Shown: positions 24,701-37,107 of the stretch, one piece after another
Position numbering within the stretch: the stretch's first letter is position 1
Layout of the letters: the number at the start of each line of letters is the position of its first letter
NCBI RefSeq assembly: GCF_037975245.1
Contig: NC_092569.1
Coordinates: 13,846,501-13,910,500 of the forward strand
Length of the DNA stretch: 64,000 nucleotides
Origin: Apostichopus japonicus
Taxonomy: Eukaryota > Echinodermata > Holothuroidea > Aspidochirotida > Stichopodidae
Direction: 5' to 3'
Translations under genes and position numbers: made by a program
The notes under the pieces: generated by a model
Seen by the model: the letters and a program-made list of their open reading frames with translations, nothing else
What the model was told of the DNA's origin: nothing
The model's database searches: none

Positions 24701-27700
24701 AACGTCAGCTGTAATTGGTAGGAGACATGATGGTGATTATCCATCCATACCAATCATCAAAAGTTTCAAGCTATTCAAATATCATGTGGTTCATTATTTT
24801 CTTTTGCATATTACAAGTCAAATCCAACCACAGTGAACAGTTACGAAATAAGTGATCATACTTTTGGTTAATATCAGAACAATAACTAAAATTCCTTCAT
24901 TTTCAGTTTCTCAACTCGACTGGGTGTAAGCGAGTTTCTTAGGTCAAACGACTGGTGCACCATAGTTTATACGATTCAAAGAGATTGATATGGAAGTCTT
25001 ATGTATTTGTAAGCATTTTTCTTCACCTTCCAGACAAACCGTCAAATCCAACCACAGTACAGGATAATTACCAAACAGGTGATCATACAACAGGTAAATC
25101 TATGCCAGTATTTATTTCTTGCATTCCTCTTTTCAGTTCTGACCAAAGTTCACGCAATCCGACTAACATGTAAGATAGGTGACTTTTATAAGGAACATTA
25201 CTCAATTCGACGAATATATGTGTAAGGAAGCAAGTGATGGGTGAATATCACTTCATACAAATAATGAACAATAACTAATATTCCTTTATTTCATTTCTAA
25301 CATAGTTCTTACAATCCAAATAGGTTTATTACCATATTGAATGACAAGCTCAGCTCGAGTTAAATTAAGTCAATGTACAGGAGAATCACAAATGAAAATC
25401 AAAATGAATCAGGGATTAAAAAATAAGTTCTGGTAAGCATTTTGAATATATTTCACTGTATTGCGTCCGCAGAAAGATGTATGACAGTTATTAGAAAATC
25501 TGCTAGAATACACATCATGTAAATGAGATACAAATATAAAGCGATAGAGAGATGAATCTGATCCAAAATAACATTGTAATATATCTTAACGCGGAATCAA
25601 AGAATTTTAAAATGTTGTTCTCTGTTAATACTTACGAGTTAGAACTGTAAGTCTGAGGATAGCATTGTAACTTCTGTTGCAATCACGGTCTGGTTGTTGG
25701 TTTGTGACGTTATAAGAACGAACGTAAAAAGACTGTGGCAAATCCATGATCAAACTTTATGCACTGCGGCAAACATTAAACACTTAGAAACATCATTTCG
25801 TGCCAACAAAATGTGCTTGCAGACATATTATATATTTAGATTAGTTTCATAATAGTGACTGAGTTTACTTCTTCTATCACAAATTAAAAATATATGGATT
25901 TGTAATGCTTTCATTATATATTGTTACAGATGTAGCGTTCAATCCAAGCACAGAAAAAACTACTTACAAATCAACCGACCATTCAACAGGTAAAATATTA
26001 AGACTATCTTTACTAACGAACGGAATTTTTAGTTTAAATTTTAGTTGTGATAAGAATATTGTCTGCATTTCATTTCACTTCTTTTTATGACATTATTTTT
26101 ATTCTATTGTAAATATTTTTCTTCTTTTTAAATAAAAGTAACAACATTACGTCAAATCACTGCGGAAATTTTCAAAACAACTGATGGAATTATTGATGAA
26201 TATTTACCGTCAAGCGGTAGTAATTGTACAAACTAAATTGTTTCATAAAAAGATTAACGACATTAAAATTATCCAAAATAACGGAAGTTAGACAAGCCAA
26301 GTTATTTTGCTATAGATGATTTTCTTTCCATGTTGACAATCATAGGGAAATGGACTTACCACCTTTATTTCATATACTTTATCTTGCAATATAGAGAAAA
26401 CTCCCATCAAATAATAATAAGATTGAGAAATTATTGAGAACATCTAATCCGCAAAAATGCTAAAAAAAACTATTATTTTGATTGCTACAAAAGAGTTATA
26501 CGGATGTGTCATGTGACAGTGAAACTCCACGCATCATATCAACACGATAAGGTGTTTTGTTTAAATTAATAGTAACAACAGTCGAGAGTTCGTTGTGTAA
26601 GAAATTGCAACAATCAGGTATCCATTTGATATTTTGCAACCAGCTTCTTTCAAAACATGTATTTTGCCTTGATTACTTGAAAAAAATAACGCATATGAAC
26701 AGCTTTTTCTTAATACCTTTTATTTGTGTTCTTTATACTTATATCAAGTATTTATCACAGTTCATAGACTTTCACAGCAGTAGGTTTTGCACCATTCTGG
26801 CGTCTTACGTACTTTATGTTTATGTTAACATCTCTAACAGATTCAACGTCAAATCCAACAACTATAGAAACTGATAGATCAACTCAACAGACTACAGGTA
26901 AAGGTTATTTACTGTATAAGCTTACCCTATTCGATACAATATCAAAATCGAAAATCATGTATATATACCACCCCACCCCACCCTACTCACCCCTTCCTTC
27001 CATTTGCTGTCTTTATCATCATAGTTATTATCATCTAATATACTGATGCTTTCGTAAAAGCTTTCATCAATGAGTTTGAAAGATTCAGCTGTCAATTGAT
27101 CTAGGCTTCTATTATCTGTAAATCAATATGTTCAGCTGTTTTAGGCAATAGACAATCGTCATAACTTGAAACGTTCACTGGGTATTAAATGCGGAAAACC
27201 TAAACAACTCTCAGTTTATTGTAACGATTCAACTATTCTTTTGACAGACATACAATTACATTTGTATAATGTTTAGACTTTACTTTCAAAAGCGTTTGCT
27301 ATAGAACCAGTGTACCTCTCAAGGGCATGACTTTTATGTCACTTGCTGATGAGGATGCATTAACTAATTAACTTTCATACCCACCCCCCATCCCCTCACC
27401 ATCTCCAGAAAAAGGAAAGAAAAAAGAGAGCAACTAACAAAAAACATTAACCGAGCGTATGGACCACTGAAAACCTCAACTACAAACTAATCTTAAAAGA
27501 AAAGAATTATTGACATAACAGCGCATAATTGAACATGTTGCGTGATGCGTATATGTAGATGAAACGCTTTGGACATGCGCCCAGGGAACATACAGCATTT
27601 GGGGTTCTTCTCCTACTTTGCGACGCTCCTACCATTTGAACACCTATCCCTTAGGTAAACAATCTCCACAGCAACCACATTTTAGTTTATAGTAAAGGCC

Positions 27701-30700
27701 AATTGTATCTTTAAATATGTTGTTTCATGAAAACCGAGGTAAAGCTGAAAAAAATTTCCCACATAAAAAGTCTTGCGGATGACGATGTCTACACTAATAC
27801 TGTACCACTCACCGCTGTTACATTATTCCTACACGCTGTCGATCCGAAGAATCAGAATGAGAAATATTTTTTTCTTCCTTTTATTTTTGATCTCTTTTTA
27901 TTTTGTTACTATCTAGTTCCGACAACTCCAATTTCGTGTCCATTAAATACTGTATGGTCAAACTGCACTTGCCAGACAACCTGTGATGATCCTACCGAAG
28001 TATACGGTTGCTTTAACAGCTGTGGCTCTGGAGAGACATGTCTTTGTCCAGATGGTTTCTTTTTAAGTGGGGAAGACTGTGTAACTGATAACCAATGTGG
28101 ATGTTATCATGCGACAGCTGGAGTGATTCCTGTAAGTCTTACATGCTCATTTAGACAATGAAACTTGATATTTTATTTGTTAGGTGCTCTGCAACAATAA
28201 ACAAATTTATTAATTGAAAGGGTGATTAAGTAATTCGGAAGACGAGAAATTAAAAAAATAAATGAAACAATACAGTGTATTTTGTTTTTTAGAAGGAATG
28301 ACGCTGTCCAAATCCATATACAAGAACGTTTTGTCACACACACGAGGCAGGTACATGCAGGCGATTGATTATGCAATTATTGGCAATGCTGATCAGAAAA
28401 AAAATATCATATCGATTTATATATAACATTAGTAGGCAATTTTAATCGGAAGACACCGGGGTTAACCACAGAGCTAACACTCCTAGCAGGCTTATTTTAA
28501 CACTATATCTTCTTTTTGGTTGTTGATAGAATGGAGAGTCGTACCTTGACACAACATGTTCGAATATTTGTTCATGTGAAGATAACGTGTTAAGTTGCAA
28601 CGGCTACTCTTGTAGTGCTACTGCAACGTGTCGAACTGAAGGCAATGGAAGCAAATGTATGTGTAATGATGGCTTTATGGGAGATGGTGCAACGTGTGAG
28701 CGGGTGAAGGATTGTTGGGATGTCTACAACAATGTTTCAACTGACGAGGGCCTTCACCATATCTATCCCTCTGCATGGCCGCTGTCTTCTTTTGAAGTAT
28801 ATTGTAAAGAAGGCTGGACGGTAAGTTTTGTAGTGTATATAACGATGATATACATATGTGAACCAAAAGCTGTCTGGAAGGTAGCTTGCAATATTGAGCA
28901 CACAATTTTTCTTTAATACAAAAACAATGATTCAGGATTCCATATAAACCTCTCAGACCCAATTATTGAAAAAGTTTGATCATGTATAAATCAGTTGCTC
29001 TCCTCACTTTGTGTGCTAAATAAATATTACTGAACACCAATAATTGCCTCATTAACATTTGGAAGAGAAAAAGATGATTTCGTGGGGTGTATTCTTTTAC
29101 ATTAAAACATATTTAAACGTTGTAAAATAAAACATTTTGCAACTAAGTACCGTTAATCATAGAACATGTTTTGTATGGGGGAGTGGAGTCCCCCTCACCA
29201 TTGGGCCTCAACAACGACCATTTCCGGAGGGTCGTCAAGATCGTCAAGGTGAAAGCCAACAATTTTGAATACCAGGGATTTCAAAACAATAAGGTTGATT
29301 TCGTATAGAACTCTGAGCACATACCTGTTTTAATTTCCAACACATACCAGTTGAATGACACACATATATATATATATGTAATTTCATATTTTTTACTTTA
29401 AAGCTTATACAAAAGCGTATGGACGGCTCCATTGACTTCAATAGTGACTGGGATAGCTACAAAAACGGTTTTGGTAATTTGGACGGAGAATTCTGGCTCG
29501 GAAACGAAAAGATACACACCATTACGACACAACAGAATTACGAAATTAAAATAGATTTTACAATTACCGTTTTGAATGCGGCAGTATTTTTGCAGTATGA
29601 TTTATTTCGGATCAGCACAGAGGCTGACGACTATAAACTCATAGACCTTGGTGACCAGACTGGGAGCTTCGGTAAGTACCGCTTATTCTCCTTGAAGAAT
29701 ACATAAATAACTCGATTGCAAATTTTTACGTTAAGTAATACGATGTTTTTTTACCCTCCCCCACCACCCAGCTCCGTCTAGCCCAAATAAAATGAATCAA
29801 TTGTATTGAGTTTCTCAATATTTGAAAGTGGTTTTACCTTAATACTCAAATTTTAATTTTCCCGTACGGTCACTGGTCGCAATTTTAAAGCTGTTTTCTT
29901 TACTTTTTAGCTGAAGAAAAAAACAACCGTTGACCATTTATTCAATGTTCTGATGTAAACCATAATGCAAAAGCAATGTTTTGGTGTTTATTTCTTCAGT
30001 TTGATAATAAACTTGATTACTTCAAATGGTTCGCAACAAGAATTTAGTTTATCACGTTCACTTAATCATATAGTGGACCGTTATTTGAACTACTGTAGTG
30101 AGAGTGAACATAGGTTATCAAAACCTCAACTGAGCGGAAAGTTTCTGTGATCTCTTCCACTCTTGTACCATTTCATCAAGTCAAAACTACTGGAAAGAAC
30201 CTTTCATAAGCGCTGTTTGCTTTGTATATCGTCACAATCCAAAGCAATGCTTTTGTAAAATGATTACGTGATAATGGTCCGGTAGACTAATTAGTGCAAA
30301 CCACAAGAAAATTAACCTATATGACCTAAACCAAATTTAGACCATTAGTGTTGTCTTTCAAATATTCATCGTATTTCAAGGCATTTCTTTGTATATACCA
30401 GTCATTTTTATATGTTGTGGATACCGTTGACTGCTAAAACCTCGAATATTACTACAAACTATCTCCTTCTTATGTAGATTTTTTCAATTTTATGGAATAT
30501 CATCGTGACCAAAGCTTTACCACCTACGATAGGGACAACGATGCGTCATCTTCTAACTGTGCGGTGAAACACACGGGTGGATGGTGGCACAAAGTCTGCT
30601 ACAGCAGCAACTTTAACGGTTTGTATGGAGACGACTGGGACGTTGGTATTTGCATCGTTAATAAAAACACAAGAATACACGACTGCAACATAAAAACGGT

Positions 30701-30725
30701 CGAAATGAAGATTCGACCAGTGTAA
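21796..30725 (+). CDS. Fibrinogen-related gene 1: signal peptide, Ser/Thr stalk, TIL, VWC/EGF, FBG (14 exons)
   Basis: Predicted secreted lectin-like mosaic protein, about 549 aa. Exons as read: 21796-21865 (signal peptide MRLTVVTFACLLM...), 22566-22634 (one Cys), 23242-23316, then stalk exons 23704-23760, 24592-24648, 25034-25093, 25930-25989, 26139-26216, 26573-26617 (least certain) and 26841-26897, TIL 27917-28131, VWC/EGF plus FBG start 28530-28820, FBG 29404-29671, FBG end 30478-30725. All introns up to the TIL exon are phase 1 with GT-AG ends, and the total is 1650 nt, an exact multiple of three. TIL has SCP, NCTC, GCFNSC and ENQCGC-like spacing; EGF ends CMCNDGFMGDGATC; FBG shows FWLGNE, a DRDND calcium-site motif, NCA and GGWW. 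The C-terminus is unusual: GICIVNKN then DCN instead of the common WxxWKG segment. FBG proteins of this kind usually bind acetylated sugars or matrix partners; ligand here is unknown. Confidence 0.85.
24034..24078 (+). pseudogene. Decayed stalk exon in gene 1 (donor lost)
   Basis: After an intact acceptor (CTAACAG) the frame reads DQRQNLTTLGNYKTT in the family phase, but the exon runs into ACTGATCACTGA with no GT donor. Intact siblings end ACAACAG followed by GTAAAT. It is therefore probably skipped. Confidence 0.65.
24293..24352 (+). pseudogene. Decayed stalk exon in gene 1 (acceptor AG mutated to GG)
   Basis: It reads DKSSNPTTVQNNCQTCGHKK in the correct phase and keeps a GTAAAT donor. The position of the acceptor is CGG rather than CAG. 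It also gained two Cys codons compared with its live duplicate at 25034-25093. Probably not spliced in. Confidence 0.7.
24818..24866 (+). pseudogene. Decayed stalk exon in gene 1 (5' part lost, frame broken)
   Basis: Contains the stalk signature TCAAATCCAACCACAGT and a weak GTTAAT donor, but the first codons (GATCAGACG in the sibling at 24592) are missing and the remaining sequence is out of the family phase if spliced at the only nearby AG. Confidence 0.6.
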
Positions 30726-30979
30726 GACATCGCTTTCTCGTCGGACGTGAACCGTCATGCCAATTTTCATTACATAAGCGAGTAGCTCTGTATTATTTCA
30801 CTAGAGTATTTTTAATAAGAAAATAGACATGGTTTGTGAACGGTTGCGATATGCTGCATAAAAATACATCAGTATTCTATGTGGAATTTAACGCAACGGT
30901 GTGATGTAATACAAATTGAGATGAGTTTCTGTATGCGATCTGTTTACAGTATTAATTATTTAGCTTTAAGTTTAGTTTA

Positions 30980-30985
30980 AATAAA
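30980..30985 (+). promoter_or_regulatory. Candidate polyadenylation signal of gene 1
   Basis: AATAAA lies 255 bp after the gene 1 stop codon and is followed by a T-rich stretch (GTTTTGTAAGGTTTGTT). It is the first canonical signal downstream. Confidence 0.55.
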
Positions 30986-33120
30986 GCGTTTTGTAAGGTT
31001 TGTTAGTCAGGTTCGTTTAAGTTGAAGCACACCAATAGACGAAGACTTAATGTCGAACTATTTTGCAAAAATTTGGAAGAAAAATGCCATAGTATATTAT
31101 ATATAGTCAACGTGTAACAGCTTCGCAGTAACTACTGTGCCGACTGTAACACTTGTTACCGTGTTGTGAGCACAGCGCAGTTGTTACTAATTTACGGTTG
31201 TGGAACATGAACAGTTGTTACTGTACTAGGTATGAGTATCGGGTGATATGCGTAATACGTCAACATTAAACGTTTTGGCAGTTGACATGCTCATTTACCG
31301 AACGAGCACTTGCCCAACATAAGAATTCTATTGCTTAATTTAATACTGATACACTGTGTTGTCTAATGTCTATAGTGTTCGTCTAGTTGTAGTTTCATAT
31401 TTTGCTGTAATGAATAAAAAAAAATAAAGGCTGACAAATATTTTGCGAAAAATATTGAAAATATTTGGAATGAATTAAATATGGAATGATAAAACAATCG
31501 CTAAAGAGACCACTATATGACATACTGAAAGACTGAGACAGAAAATAAAAATGCACTGGAACTGAAACAGTGAAACTATATAGAAGCTTTTAACATAATT
31601 GGTATGAAACTCATAATACTAGTCATATGCACTAATTGGAACTTAAATTTAAATTACAGCAAGATGAGTTAACATATATGTAATCCTATAATGCTCCCTA
31701 TTAATATATCGTTCGTGTTATCAATGTTCATTTAGATGTAACACGATTGATCATACTGCGTTGGCACATCCTCACCTCGTGTAACCTGGAAGTGTTTAAT
31801 GATCGACAATAGTAGAGGCCAAATTAATATTTTGCTCGGTAGGTCCCGTCTTATCGTTCCCACGTTGTTTGCCTACGTAGGCACTTCATCGGAAATTGGT
31901 CCAGGATAGACAGACAACCAAGGTACCAAGATAACGAACAAATAATAATGCGCAACACAATCATAATTAAGTTTTAATCCCGTCATGAAACATTATATTT
32001 AGACACATAAACACATAACTTTCCAGAAAGGAGGGCTGCTTGAATTGATGTCAGCTTTTCATACTAGAAGATTCCATCTTCTCTTCCCCGAAACTTTATT
32101 TTGCATTTTTAGAGGTTGGCCCCATACACTACCTCCACAATTCTCGACATAGGGCATATTCTAATCCCTAAGAATACACTTGGCTCTTTACCTTGATCTT
32201 GTTAATAAGAGCATTCGGCATTGAATTTTTCCCTATAATAGTCAAATACAAATAACCTATAGTTATAAATATCCACAGCTTACCAACAATGGTGATTGTT
32301 AATGTGGAGCAAGGTTTGATGGAGCCAATATGTGATCTCAATAAATGCATCTAGGTAGTTCCGAGTAATTATTTAAAAACGATGTCAATACAAGAGAGAG
32401 GTAGAAATATATTTTCAATTACAAATATTAAAAGAAATAAATACTGAAAATATTAAGGACGATGCAGGGTAATTATTCTAACAATTAAATACACCAACAC
32501 TACCCACACTGTAAGCAATATAAACACTGTTTGCAACCTATCGAAACTCACTCAATAATCACAGAGATAGAGCAACAGGTACGTAGCTCGATATGAAACT
32601 AAGCTTAAATCAGGCATTGAATCGTAACTGGCCTGATAATAAATACTTCAATCTAAACAAAGAAGCATTTGTATTAATAAACACAAACAGGGAATGTGGG
32701 GAAAAAAGAGCACTGATGGGGCTTAACAGAAAAACCGAGGATATGAACAGTTGAGTTAATTAACTAGCGTTTGTAGAAATGGATTAGGCATAGATATAGC
32801 AAAACAACATATTCCAGTCATTAAAGTCTTACATAACATTTGATTGAACTACGAGTTATCTTATGTCTAGACGTCTTTCTTATTATTTACTACTGGCTGC
32901 AAGGAACAAAAGGTAACATTAAATAGTATAAATGTTAGTGAAGTACACTTTAGAGGTATTATTATTATTACAAAAGATGATGAGTATAATTACTTCAAAT
33001 ACAACAAAGCTAGTCTTTCACTCCTTACATAGTAGGCGAATAATCTTGTGGAACTCACTGTGGTTGTAGAGGACGTACATTCATCCAATGGTTTCATGAA
33101 CGAGATGCCTATGGAAATTA
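30986..33120. other. Intergenic DNA between convergent genes 1 and 2
   Basis: AT-rich, with no open frame carrying a recognisable domain on either strand. It separates the 3' ends of gene 1 (+) and gene 2 (-). Confidence 0.5.
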
Positions 33121-33245
33121 AGCGGTTGTGTCAGCGGCTTCATTTTAATAGACATTGCTGTAACAATACAGCTTTGTCCAATGCATTCCTTTGAAACAAA
33201 CAAATACCATTACCGTAGACAACATTGATATTGACCAAAATTTGT
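33121..33245 (-). pseudogene. Decayed copy of the final FBG exon, below gene 2
   Basis: On the minus strand it contains NGICLFQRNALDK followed by a frame-broken remainder that still resembles xxSVxxMDMKIKPL (visible as GACATTGC..TTAAAATGAAGCCGCT). The upstream part corresponding to GGFWYxxCFAVNFNGIYG is recognisable only at nucleotide level and is out of frame. It lies about 90 bp beyond the stop codon of gene 2. Confidence 0.7.
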
Positions 33246-33336
33246 ACCACAAGCGACCATAGTGACAAGCACATCTATGAGATGGCTAAAGACATTACTC
33301 TGGAAAATGGACAATATTTTTTGTTTATATATTTCA

Positions 33337-36300
33337 TCAAAGCGGCTTAATTTTCATATCCATTGCCTCAACGCTACAGTTCTTAGCTAATGTATTCCTT
33401 TGAAACAAACAAATACCATTTGGCCAAGGGTCCCCGTAGATTCCATTGAAGTTGACCGCAAAGCAAGCCGTGTACCAAAAGCCACCGACATGATGAGCAG
33501 CACAGTTTTGGACACCTTGGTCATTGTCCTGATCGAACGTTGAAAATTTCATATCTCGGTGATAATCCATGTAGTCATAACCTGTCAGATATTAAAAAAA
33601 AAGGCAACAAGACTCTAACAAACTACTTATCTACTGCAAATACCGATGTAGGTTATACATGAATGGCCAGTACTTATACTCAATTCTTCAACCCTTACAG
33701 CCCTGTCATAACCTATTGCCATTTCGGTTCCTGTTCTGTTCATCTAACTACCATTTGGTTCGCTTATTTTTGAGTATTTGCATTGTTCTAATGTCCAAGT
33801 CATTTGTCTGTGCCGCGGGATCGGATCCACCCAACACTTTCACCCACTGTCTGCCTCACACAAAAATCAATAAGGATTTATTAGCACACATTGCTTATAA
33901 ACAACCTGCGCATAATATCCCACCCATCTCAAAACGTCATGCTCTGTAACTTTCATATGTTTACCTAAACAGGCTTTTTGCAGTAAAGGTAGTTTGTTAA
34001 CAGCCTCTTTGGTCGAATTACGAGAGTGTCTGGATATGATAGGTCGTTTTATCTGTATATTGTAGACTTAAATTTTCAAAAGGTAAAGACTAAGAGGATA
34101 GATTTCTTACTATTTGCAGATTATTATCGATCGTTTCACACAAACTTGACTTTATCTCTATCATAACGACATGTCAATATGAAGCCAATTTCCCCACGAA
34201 AACTTGGATTCCAAACAGGCAATCATAAACCTTAAGTAGAAAAATAGTTGAAAAGTATTAACTTGCTTTATTTTAATATATCACTGAATATCAATTTGAC
34301 AAAAACCTACCCGACCTAACATTTTACCAGTAATGCAACATTTAAAAAGCTAGTGCCGATAAACCGGTATGCCACTTCACTTATTTCAATTAATAACTTT
34401 CACTTTCACTACTCATCATTTAATGGATAAGTACATACCATAACTTCCCGAAAAGCTTCCAAGCTCTATCTGGTAAAAGGTTGCCTCTGAACTAATGCGG
34501 AGTAGGTCGTAATGAAGATATTCGCTACCATTACCGCCATTCTCAAACCAAAGATCAATTTGGAGTTGATAGTCTTTCTGCGATGTTATGAAGTGTAACT
34601 TTTCATTTCCAAGCCAGAATTCAGAATTCAGATCCCCAAATCCATCTCTGTAGTTATTCCAATTCTCATAGAATGCCACGGAACCATTAAATCGTTTCTG
34701 AAACAGCTAAATAGCCAAAAGCGAGACTATTATAATTTTGAATATTCTTTACATGTACATGCAAGTAATAGGGTAACATTGTTGGTATGAAAGAGAATAT
34801 AAAGAAAACTATGTAAGGAAATCGCAATTTCTTACTAGTTTATGTAAATTTCAATATCTTAGAGACTTCTGAGCTCAGGCGTATTTGAGTACCTTTTATG
34901 TCAACTCAGGTAGCATATGCATAGTGCCTTATAACCGTCTACTGTTATTACTAAAAGTAAGTTTTGACCATTAACAAAAACCAAAAATATGCGGGTGAAG
35001 GGTTGCTTGTATCGATTTGAAAACTTTCCGATACATTTTGGAAGCGATTCTAAGTAAACACAAACGTGAAAAACATTTACTCAGTCGTACACTGCTAAAA
35101 GTGTTGAGCGTAATTTGCGAGTTTAACAAACATAACTCTATCCTGACGTTTGATGAAAATGAAAACTAACAATAATAACCAAATAAATAGAAAGTTGCTA
35201 TCTTTATAGTTATGCATATGAATAGTATATGAACGGAGTTTGTTGAGTGTCAATACTTGCCATCCAACCGTCTTTGCAATAAACAAAGAAAGGTCCATGT
35301 GGCCATAATGGAGGATTTATGGAATAAATGCCTTCATCGGTTGAGCCGCTGTTATAAATATCTCTACAGTCCAGGATGTTCTGACATGTGGTGCCATTTC
35401 CCCAATAGTTTTCGTTGCACTTGCAAGATGAGTTTTGACCATGGTTCTGACAGGTTGCCTTCTGACTACAGGAGTATTCTTCACAGCTGAGTACGTCATT
35501 TTCACATGTACAATACAACGTGCAGTTGATGTTCACATGCGATGATCCGTTCTGTTTAAGAAAGTTGTGACAATACAATTTAATTCTATGCTGATAAAAG
35601 ATCTTCTTTAAATATATAACAGCCATACAATATGATATAAAATACTGTATATACACTGTCCGTACTTTCTACTTAAAAATAGTTAAATTAATTTAACACT
35701 TAACAACGTTGACGTTATATTTTACCATCCTCTGCTATGCTTAGAGAAATGTAGCATTATAAGTACCAGATGCAACAAAGATAGAAGTGCAAATTGGATT
35801 CCTCTCAAAGTTATAGAATACTTCAATGCTAGTTTTATCGTTTTTGTTCGCACACTTATTTTCACATCTACTATAACACTTTTCAAATGAAAATATTTAA
35901 TGGACGTTAAATTGAATGATGGTACCGGAATGACTCCTACATCTCGATGGTAGCATCCACACTCATTCGAATGAACGCATGTTCCGTCTCGTATTAGAAA
36001 TCCGTCTGGACAGACACAAGTGTATCCTGGATCATCCGTACAATTCCTAATACATCCGTTAAGTCCATTGGGATCATTACACGAATTTTCACACGAGCAG
36101 TTCATCCAAATCATGTTGACTGGACAGGATTCTAAAATGATAAAGGTATTATCAATAATGCTACCAAATTATTGATAAAAAGGCCATTGTATTTAAATAC
36201 CGATTATTTCTTCATTACGATAAGGAATGATCGAAAGTAAAGTTGACAAACACATTAATAAACAGTTCTAGTTCTAGTTTGCATGATTATATTAGGTGAA

Positions 36301-37036
36301 ATTCAATTCAGTGTACTTTCCTCCCTTAATTTGACCAGTAAACAATGCAACCCAAAGTTAGGGTTTCTCGCATTCCATATTTAGTTCAAAGTAATGATGA
36401 TGATGCTATTGTCTTTGCAGTTGTTGTAGTTAAGCGCTTACTCACACCTTCTGTTAAAGGAATCTATATTGACGATAAATCACTTATAGTTATTGCTGTT
36501 GTTTCATGTGTTGGCGGAAATAGATGCATCCCATTGAGGGCATCGGTAATGAAGGTAATACCATATAACGATAATGGCTCATGTTGCTATAGACGGAATG
36601 ATAGCTTACCTTTAGTTGATGGCATCCACGTTGATAATAGCTCACTTGTGGTTCCTGATGTTTTATCTGTTGCAGAAACTGATCGATTTCCGTCAGTTGA
36701 CGGCATTCTTGCAGATGTTAGCTCGCTTTTAATTGTAGTTGTGGTTGTTGTCGGAATAGTCGTCCACGTTGTTTTATCTGTAGCAGAAACTGATCGCATC
36801 CCTGTCATTGATGATGATGATGATGATGGTGACGATGATGATGGTAGTGGTAGTGGTGGTGGTGATGATGATGCTGATGCTGATGATGATGATAGTGGTG
36901 GTGGTGATGATGATGGTGGTGGTGGTGGTAGTGATGTTGATGATGATGGTAGTGGTGGTGGTGATGATGATGCTGATGATGATGATGGTGGTGGTAGTGA
37001 TGGTGATGATGATGGTGATGGGGGTGGTGGTGGTGG

Positions 37037-37107
<71 letters not shown>

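Larger units (their letters stand above)
24155..25270 (+). repeat. Direct duplication of a stalk exon with its flanking introns (two copies, about 740 bp apart)
   Basis: The segments 24155-24525 and 24900-25270 match over roughly 370 bp, including intron blocks such as TACGATTCAAAGAGA and ATAAGGAACATTA on either side of a 60-nt stalk exon. The exon is 24293-24352 in the left copy and 25034-25093 in the right copy. The left copy has TGTCGG where the right has TTCCAG, so its acceptor is dead. Confidence 0.8.
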
